Positions 7,376-11,795 of a stretch of 11,795 nucleotides of DNA are shown one piece after another; positions within the stretch are counted from its first letter, which is position 1, and each line of letters opens with the position of its first letter. The notes under the pieces are model-generated. The model was given only the letters and a program-made list of their open reading frames with translations, had not been told where the DNA came from and did no database searches. A program made the position numbers and the translations under genes. This DNA comes from CAWACC01 sp964390695 (GTDB taxonomy: Bacteria; Chlamydiota; Chlamydiia; Chlamydiales; Parachlamydiaceae): assembly GCA_964390695.1 (NCBI GenBank), contig CAYMKI010000105.1, positions 1-11,795 of the forward strand, written 5' to 3'.

Positions 7376-8419
7376 ATGCAGACCGTTTCATGCCCTCTTC
7401 CTATACATCACCGTGAAGTGATTACCTTAGCCCATGGCGGCGGCGGGCAATACACCCATCAACTTCTCCAAGATATCATTCTGCCTGCTTTTCAAAACGA
7501 CGCCCTCGACAAGTTACATGACGGCGCCTTCTTACACCTCCCCGCCAACCGCATCATTTTTACCACCGATTCGTATGTAATACAGCCCATTTTTTTTCCT
7601 GGCGGCGATATCGGAAAGTTGGCGGTAACAGGAACCTTAAATGATTTGGCCATGTGCGGAGCTATACCCTATTATCTCAGCTGCAGCTTTATCATCGAAG
7701 AAGGTTTTCCTCTAGATGATTTAAAGAAAATCATCGCTTCGATGAAACACGAGGCCGATGCGCATCGCGTGCATATTGTCACAGGCGATACGAAAGTTAT
7801 TGAACGCCGATCCGGCGCCAATATATTCATAAATACCAGCGGTATCGGCATCCTTCAAATGGATGATCCCATATGCCCTCAACAAATTCGGACAGGCGAC
7901 AAAATTGTACTCAGCGGCGATATAGCCCGCCATGGTATGGCCATTATGGCCCAACGCGACGGGTTTGATATTGAACCACCACTTGCCAGCGATTGCGCCT
8001 CGCTAGTACCTATGGTGCAAGCCTTAGTCCAGGCAGGTGTCCCTCTTCATTGCCTGCGAGATCTGACCCGAGGGGGACTGGCGACAGCTTTGGTAGAACT
8101 GGCAGAATCTTCTCAGTGCGCATTTAGGATCGATGAGGAAGCCATATGCGTTTCTCCAGCAGCTAATAGCGTGTGTGAACTTTTGGGATTTGATCCTTTG
8201 TATGTTGCCAATGAAGGAAGGTTTGCGGCTTTTGTGCCAGAGGAATACGCTGAATTGACTTTGAAAATCCTCAGACAATTTCCAGAAGGAGAACACGCTG
8301 CTTTGATCGGAGAGGTCCTTAGCCCAGCAACATCCCCATCCGTAACCTGCATGAATGCCTTCGGATCAGAACGCTTTCTGTATCGCCTGATCGGCGAACA
8401 GCTGCCCAGAATTTGTTAA
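7376..8419 (+). CDS. hypE: Carbamoyl-dehydrating cyanide-forming enzyme HypE
   Basis: A 347-residue HypE of normal length, PurM/AIR-synthetase fold. HypE receives a carbamoyl group from HypF on its C-terminal cysteine and dehydrates it with ATP to a thiocyanate, which is passed to iron on HypC-HypD. The protein ends in LPRIC, the diagnostic C-terminus with the reactive terminal Cys347. Other motifs: HGGGG at 20-24, the TDSYV...GDIGKLAVTGTLNDLAM region at 64-93, GDTKVIE at 137-143, DLTRGGLATALVELAE at 229-244, and ANEGR at 278-282. These form the ATP-binding dimer interface known for this fold. The gene is last in the hypCDE cluster and is followed by a convergent intergenic region. HypF, needed to load Cys347, is not in the window. 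Confidence 0.97.
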   Translation: MQTVSCPLPIHHREVITLAHGGGGQYTHQLLQDIILPAFQNDALDKLHDGAFLHLPANRIIFTTDSYVIQPIFFPGGDIGKLAVTGTLNDLAMCGAIPYYLSCSFIIEEGFPLDDLKKIIASMKHEADAHRVHIVTGDTKVIERRSGANIFINTSGIGILQMDDPICPQQIRTGDKIVLSGDIARHGMAIMAQRDGFDIEPPLASDCASLVPMVQALVQAGVPLHCLRDLTRGGLATALVELAESSQCAFRIDEEAICVSPAANSVCELLGFDPLYVANEGRFAAFVPEEYAELTLKILRQFPEGEHAALIGEVLSPATSPSVTCMNAFGSERFLYRLIGEQLPRIC

Positions 8420-8461
8420 AAGTCCAACATTTTTATAACTGAAATATACATCAAGCAGAAT

Positions 8462-8547
8462 TGTAGCACCCTTACAGGGTGCTACATATGATGATTACCT
8501 CACCCAGGGCGACGCCCTGGGCTATTACGTTCCAGCCCTTTGGGCTG
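8462..8547. repeat. Cluster of three GC-rich hairpins, REP-like element
   Basis: Three hairpins lie in a row between the convergent ends of hypE and euo. The first has 11-bp perfect arms (8462-8472 with 8476-8486, TAC loop). The second has 8-bp perfect arms CCCAGGGC/GCCCTGGG (8503-8510 with 8514-8521, GAC loop). The third has 6-bp arms CAGCCC/GGGCTG (8533-8538 with 8542-8547, TTT loop). The CCCAGGG...CCCTGGG plus CAGCCCTTTGGGCTG pattern resembles dispersed REP-like palindromes I associate with IS200/RAYT-type elements. None has a following T-run, so they are not textbook intrinsic terminators, though they could still stop or stabilise both convergent transcripts. Confidence 0.65.
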
Positions 8548-8601
8548 ATGATAGACCCGTATTGAAGGTAACTCACCTTAAGCAATAAGCTGAAATTGCT
8601 A

Positions 8602-9048
8602 TTAGCCGGCTTTTTGCTTGCTCTTTTTTTGCTTCAAATACTTTTCTTGGTATTGTTTCACATCATCTACATGCACAACCCAAGCCGCTCCTTTGCGATG
8701 AGCTTGCAAGTGGCCTGCACGGGTAGCGTAATAGATTTTTTGATTAGGCACTTTCAACATGCTGGCCACTTGATTGATAGAATAGAAGCCTTTGTTATGG
8801 TCAAACAGCAACTCGCCGTTAAAGGTCGACTTGGAACGAGAGTATTTTTGTTTGCGGTAAGCTTCTAAATCATCCAGCTGAATAGTCCAACGTGTGGATT
8901 CTTTCTTAGCTTTGAGCTTGTTCAACTTGATAGCTACATAAATAGCTTGGCGAGTGACATCGTTGATTTCAGCTGCTTCGCTAATGGTCACAGCTTTTTT
9001 GCCAGCCACTTCTTTTGCAGTACCTTTGGCACCTTTATTTTTAGACAT
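8602..9048 (-). CDS. euo: Euo-like chlamydial developmental repressor, two HTH domains
   Basis: A 148-residue basic DNA-binding protein. It has a Lys/Gly-rich leader (1-18) and two similar excisionase/MerR-type helix-turn-helix units: residues about 20-69 (TISEAAEINDVTRQAIYVAI, then RWTIQLDDLEAY) and about 88-138 (YSINQVASMLKVPNQKIYYA, then AWVVHVDDVKQY). A Lys-rich tail follows. The second unit is the part I associate with Euo, which in Chlamydia is made early and represses late, infectious-form genes. The neighbourhood supports this: in C. trachomatis euo (CT446) is next to gltX (CT445), and here it lies one gene away, divergent from tsp. The protein is shorter than Chlamydia Euo (about 180 residues). 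The ATG at 9048 is preceded by GGAGG (9062-9058). The name rests on remembered family features, not an alignment. Confidence 0.8.
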   Translation of the reverse strand: MSKNKGAKGTAKEVAGKKAVTISEAAEINDVTRQAIYVAIKLNKLKAKKESTRWTIQLDDLEAYRKQKYSRSKSTFNGELLFDHNKGFYSINQVASMLKVPNQKIYYATRAGHLQAHRKGAAWVVHVDDVKQYQEKYLKQKKSKQKAG

Positions 9049-9068
9049 AAATAATTTCCTCCATTAAG

Positions 9069-9080
9069 ATAAATATTTAT
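9069..9080. promoter_or_regulatory. AT palindrome in the euo leader
   Basis: ATAAATATTTAT is a perfect 12-bp palindrome just upstream of the euo Shine-Dalgarno sequence (GGAGG at 9062-9058). It could be a binding site, for example for autoregulation, but in such AT-rich DNA a chance origin is quite possible. Confidence 0.25.
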
Positions 9081-9134
9081 ATGTTTTTTTGTAATTCTTT
9101 TTGTTATCAAATTTTTAATCTAAATACAGAATTT

Positions 9135-9140
9135 ATTATA
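9135..9140 (-). promoter_or_regulatory. Candidate euo promoter (-10 box)
   Basis: The minus strand reads TATAAT, a perfect sigma-70-type -10 box, about 87 bp upstream of the euo ATG. A weak -35-like TTGTAG lies at 9161-9156 with a short 15-bp spacer. The leader would be about 80 nt. The AT-rich context lowers confidence. Confidence 0.4.
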
Positions 9141-9344
9141 TTTTAATAACTATGCCTACAAGGAGCCTGCAAGTCTTTTTAAATACTGTTTTTAGATAAA
9201 ATCTAAGATAAGTTATATGTATTAAACATTAATTTTCGCATAAAAAAGAATTGAAATCAAGCTTTTTCTTACACGCATTTATTTTTTTTCTTGTCGTTTC
9301 GAATATATGTTTAGATTTGCTAGATTTTAACACTGATTTTCATT

Positions 9345-9350
9345 TATAAT
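9345..9350 (+). promoter_or_regulatory. Candidate tsp promoter (-10 box)
   Basis: TATAAT, a perfect -10 hexamer, 52 bp before the tsp ATG. No good -35 hexamer is present at 16-18 bp; TTGCTA at 9317-9322 is too far away. It is the best promoter candidate for the tsp-gltX unit. Confidence 0.4.
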
Positions 9351-9401
9351 AAACCTTTTGCGATCAAAGATAAAAAAGAATGTTAAACCAGAGGGATTTA
9401 C

Positions 9402-11342
9402 ATGTATAAACCTTTGCTTATGCTCTTAACAGTTATAAGCCCTTGGATATTGGAAGCCAAACTGCCGGATATCACTCCCCAGCAGACCACAGCCAAAATT
9501 CAAGAAATCATGAAAGCCCATGCCAGCCACAAAACCTTCTCTCCGATTCTAGTGAAACGCATCTTTCAAAATTATCTGGAAGAGCTGGATCCCACCAAAA
9601 GCTATTTCATCGAAACCGAAATAGAACCCTGGTTGGAGCCTTCGGAAGCCTTGGTCAATCAAACCCTCAAAGACTTTGCCCAAAGCCGATACCAAGCCTT
9701 TGCAGACATCCAAATTGTCATGATCAAAGCCATTGCTCGCAGACATCTTTTGGAAAAACAAATCGACATGGCCCATCTGCCCAAAAAAGTGCAGGCGGAT
9801 GAATTTAAAAATATGCCTTGGGTAAAAAACGAAGAAGAACTCAAAGACCGTATCGCCCGCATCAAAGCCTTGCAATTAGAATCTCTAGCCAAGCTCTCTG
9901 AAGATCTCAAAGAAAAATCTCTGCAACGCATCGCCAAACGCCAAGCCAAAACAGAAGAAGAGATACAAAACGAGGATCCTAAATATCGAGAACATTTTAT
10001 ATTGGCTAATGTCCTCAAAGCTACAGCCTCGGCTTTGGATAGCCACACCAACTATTTTACTCCCGATGAAGCCGCCCAGTTTTTGATCAATGTGCAACAA
10101 CGCCTTTTCGGCATAGGTGCACAGCTGCGCGATGACATCAACGGATTTAGCGTCGTCAAAATCGTCGAAGGCAGCCCTGCCGCCAACAGCAAACAGCTCA
10201 AGCTTAAAGACAGGATCATCGCCGTCAATGGAGAACCTGTCGTAGGCATGGACATTATTGATGCCGTCGAATTGATCAGAGGTGAAGAAAATACGCCTGT
10301 AGTACTGACAGTCATTCGCGAAGAAGGTGAGGAAGGCGACAAGAAAGAAGAGAAATTGGATATCACCATCCTGCGCGGACAGGTGGTGCTCAAAGAAACC
10401 CGCTATGAAGCTTCTTTTGAACCCTTTGCTAATGGGGCCATAGCCTATCTTCGCCTGTATTCATTTTATCAAGACCCTCAAAGCTCCTCTTCCGGCGATC
10501 TGATCAACGCCTTGGATAAGCTGAAAAAAGAGCATAATATTTTAGGCGTGGTGCTGGATTTAAGATATAACGCCGGAGGCCTTTTATCCCAAGCTGTAGA
10601 TATCGCCGGCATGTTTATCAAGAAAGGCATCGTAGTTTCCATTAAAGACGAAAATGGATCGGTCCAACATTTACGCCATCTAGATTCCGACACCCTATGG
10701 GATGGCCCTTTGATCGTGCTGATCAACCGCAGCAGCGCTTCCGCTTCCGAGATTGTAGCGCAATCTTTGCAAGATTATGGCAGGGCGCTCATTGTCGGCG
10801 ACGACCATACGTATGGAAAAGGCACCTATCAAACCTTCACCTTGAACACCACCAAAGAAAACACTGTAAATCCACAGGGTGAATATAAGGTGACACGCGG
10901 CCGCTATTACACTGTCTCAGGAAAAAGCCCGCAGTTGACCGGCGTGATTTCGGATATCGTCATTCCAGGAGCCATTTCTGAACTTGATGTCGGAGAAAAA
11001 TTCGCAAAATACCCTCTGGAAAACGACCAAATCACACCCAACTTTGATGATGACTTATCTGATGTACCTTTCTACCAAAGGGATAAAGTCCGACAACTGT
11101 ATAAATTCAATTTGCAGACCAAGCTGAATATCTACGACCCATACCTTCCTATTTTAAGGAAGAACAATGATGAGCGCTTAGCTCAAGACCATAACTACCA
11201 AAATTTCTTAAAGGAAATCAAAAAGAAAGACAACGTTCCTGTAGATGAAGAAAATCTACCACAATTCGGCCAAGTCGATTTACAGCTTACCGAAACGATG
11301 AATGTGATGAAAGATCTCATTTACTTGGAACATAATAAATAA
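9402..11342 (+). CDS. tsp: Tail-specific protease (S41 family, Prc/CT441-like)
   Basis: A 646-residue exported serine protease that degrades or trims proteins at their C-termini, probably in the periplasm. Its size is close to the chlamydial Tsp CT441. Order of parts: a signal peptide at residues 1-19 (hydrophobic core about 5-17, likely cut after LEA); a helical N-terminal domain to about 230; a PDZ domain at about 236-306 (LFGIGAQL...GSPAANSKQLKLKDRIIAVNG); the S41 catalytic core at about 340-525; and a C-terminal helical domain. The Ser/Lys catalytic set is visible: Ser447 in SSASASEI, Asp458 in QDYGRAL, Lys473 in YGKGTYQ. The Ser-Lys spacing is one residue longer than in E. coli Prc (GDDHTYGK instead of GEPTFGK). 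The ATG is preceded by GAGGGA at 9391-9396. gltX follows after 13 bp, so the two are probably co-transcribed. Confidence 0.95.
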   Translation: MYKPLLMLLTVISPWILEAKLPDITPQQTTAKIQEIMKAHASHKTFSPILVKRIFQNYLEELDPTKSYFIETEIEPWLEPSEALVNQTLKDFAQSRYQAFADIQIVMIKAIARRHLLEKQIDMAHLPKKVQADEFKNMPWVKNEEELKDRIARIKALQLESLAKLSEDLKEKSLQRIAKRQAKTEEEIQNEDPKYREHFILANVLKATASALDSHTNYFTPDEAAQFLINVQQRLFGIGAQLRDDINGFSVVKIVEGSPAANSKQLKLKDRIIAVNGEPVVGMDIIDAVELIRGEENTPVVLTVIREEGEEGDKKEEKLDITILRGQVVLKETRYEASFEPFANGAIAYLRLYSFYQDPQSSSSGDLINALDKLKKEHNILGVVLDLRYNAGGLLSQAVDIAGMFIKKGIVVSIKDENGSVQHLRHLDSDTLWDGPLIVLINRSSASASEIVAQSLQDYGRALIVGDDHTYGKGTYQTFTLNTTKENTVNPQGEYKVTRGRYYTVSGKSPQLTGVISDIVIPGAISELDVGEKFAKYPLENDQITPNFDDDLSDVPFYQRDKVRQLYKFNLQTKLNIYDPYLPILRKNNDERLAQDHNYQNFLKEIKKKDNVPVDEENLPQFGQVDLQLTETMNVMKDLIYLEHNK

Positions 11343-11355
11343 AAAGGAAATATAC

Positions 11356-11795
11356 ATGTCTGTACGCGTACGCATCGCTCCTTCACCTACTGGAGATCCT
11401 CATGTGGGCACTGCCTATATGGCTTTATTCAATATGATTTTTGCTAGACACCATAGAGGGCAATTTATTTTACGTATCGAAGATACCGATAGGACCAGAA
11501 GCCGACCCGAATACGAAGAAAATATATACAAAGCCCTCAAATGGGCAGGGATCGAATGGGATGAAGGACCCGATGTCGGCGGACCCTATGGGCCCTACCG
11601 ACAATCCGACCGCTTTTCTCTATATAAGGAATACGCCTACCAGCTGATCGATGCCGGCAAAGCGTATAAATGTTTTTGCACTGCCGAAGACCTGGAAGAA
11701 ATGCGCCAGATCCAATCCAAGCAAGGCGGCCGGCAAGGATATGATAGGCGCTGCCGCAACCTCAGCCCCGAAGAGATCAGCCAAAAAGAAGCCGC
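11356..11795 (+). CDS. gltX: Glutamyl-tRNA synthetase, N-terminal part (cut by right edge)
   Basis: The first 146 codons plus two bases of a class I glutamyl-tRNA synthetase, which charges tRNA-Glu in the cytosol. The Rossmann-fold start MSVRVRIAPSPTGDPHVGTA contains the HIGH-type signature as HVGT (residues 16-19). RIEDTDRTRS at 40-49 and YGPYRQSDR at 78-86 are standard GluRS blocks. CFC at 106-108 and Cys133 correspond in position to the zinc-binding insertion of E. coli GluRS. The ATG follows AAGGA (11344-11348) with 7 nt spacing and starts 13 bp after the tsp stop, which suggests an operon. The KMSKS region and anticodon-binding domain lie outside the window, so full integrity cannot be judged. 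Confidence 0.96.
   Translation, partial: MSVRVRIAPSPTGDPHVGTAYMALFNMIFARHHRGQFILRIEDTDRTRSRPEYEENIYKALKWAGIEWDEGPDVGGPYGPYRQSDRFSLYKEYAYQLIDAGKAYKCFCTAEDLEEMRQIQSKQGGRQGYDRRCRNLSPEEISQKEA

Larger units (their letters stand above)
9049..9401. other. Divergent AT-rich promoter region between euo and tsp
   Basis: These 353 bp hold no credible gene and are markedly AT-rich, with several T- and A-runs. They should contain the promoters of euo (leftwards) and tsp (rightwards). Visible items are a palindrome near the euo start (9069-9080), candidate -10 boxes for each direction (9135-9140 minus, 9345-9350 plus) and a small hairpin TTAGAT-AAA-ATCTAA (9192-9206) of unknown meaning. Confidence 0.6.

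Noticed and set aside
7721..8352. Minus-strand open frames inside hypE
   Set aside because: Shadows of a well-conserved gene; no motif and no start signal.
8581..8600. Stem-loop AGCAAT/ATTGCT directly after the euo stop as a terminator
   Set aside because: Only 6 AT-rich base pairs with an 8-nt loop and no T-run on the transcribed side; too weak to call.
8596..8868. 90-codon plus-strand frame with a hydrophobic start
   Set aside because: Antisense to euo; the hydrophobic residues mirror the Lys-rich C-terminus of Euo.
9443..10882. Several open frames on both strands inside tsp
   Set aside because: All overlap the tsp coding sequence, which has clear PDZ and S41 catalytic motifs.
11441..11647. 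68-codon plus-strand frame
   Set aside because: Lies in another frame within gltX; the gltX frame carries all the synthetase motifs.

Overview
The window most likely comes from an environmental (amoeba- or protist-associated) member of the Chlamydiae. The main reason is the right-hand half. It holds a Euo-type double helix-turn-helix regulator, a Tsp/CT441-like tail-specific protease and a glutamyl-tRNA synthetase with the chlamydial-looking HVGT signature. These three genes lie close together in Chlamydia trachomatis too (CT441 tsp, CT445 gltX, CT446 euo). The family within the phylum cannot be fixed from the sequence alone.

Layout. (1) Positions 1-5700, minus strand: one uninterrupted reading frame of 1900 codons that runs off the left edge. 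It has a non-repetitive N-terminal part of about 175 residues followed by 49 complete, diverged copies of a 35-residue, probably two-helix repeat. I do not recognise the family; it looks like a giant alpha-solenoid binding protein. (2) 5701-6048: AT-rich divergent intergenic region with a roughly 47-bp direct duplication and a small palindrome. (3) 6049-8419, plus strand: hypC-hypD-hypE, a tightly packed operon for building the Fe(CN)2CO group of [NiFe]-hydrogenases. No hydrogenase structural gene and no hypA, hypB or hypF is visible. (4) 8420-8601: convergent intergenic region with a cluster of three GC-rich hairpins that looks like a dispersed REP-type element. (5) 8602-9048, minus strand: euo. 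(6) 9049-9401: AT-rich divergent promoter region. (7) 9402-11342, plus strand: tsp, followed after 13 bp by gltX, which is cut by the right edge.

How the parts fit. HypC, HypD and HypE act as one assembly line: HypE makes the cyanide ligand, HypC-HypD carries the iron. Euo in Chlamydia is an early-expressed repressor of late developmental genes. Tsp is an exported processing protease and gltX is housekeeping. The giant repeat gene is the main novelty. The hyp operon is the main metabolic surprise for a chlamydia.
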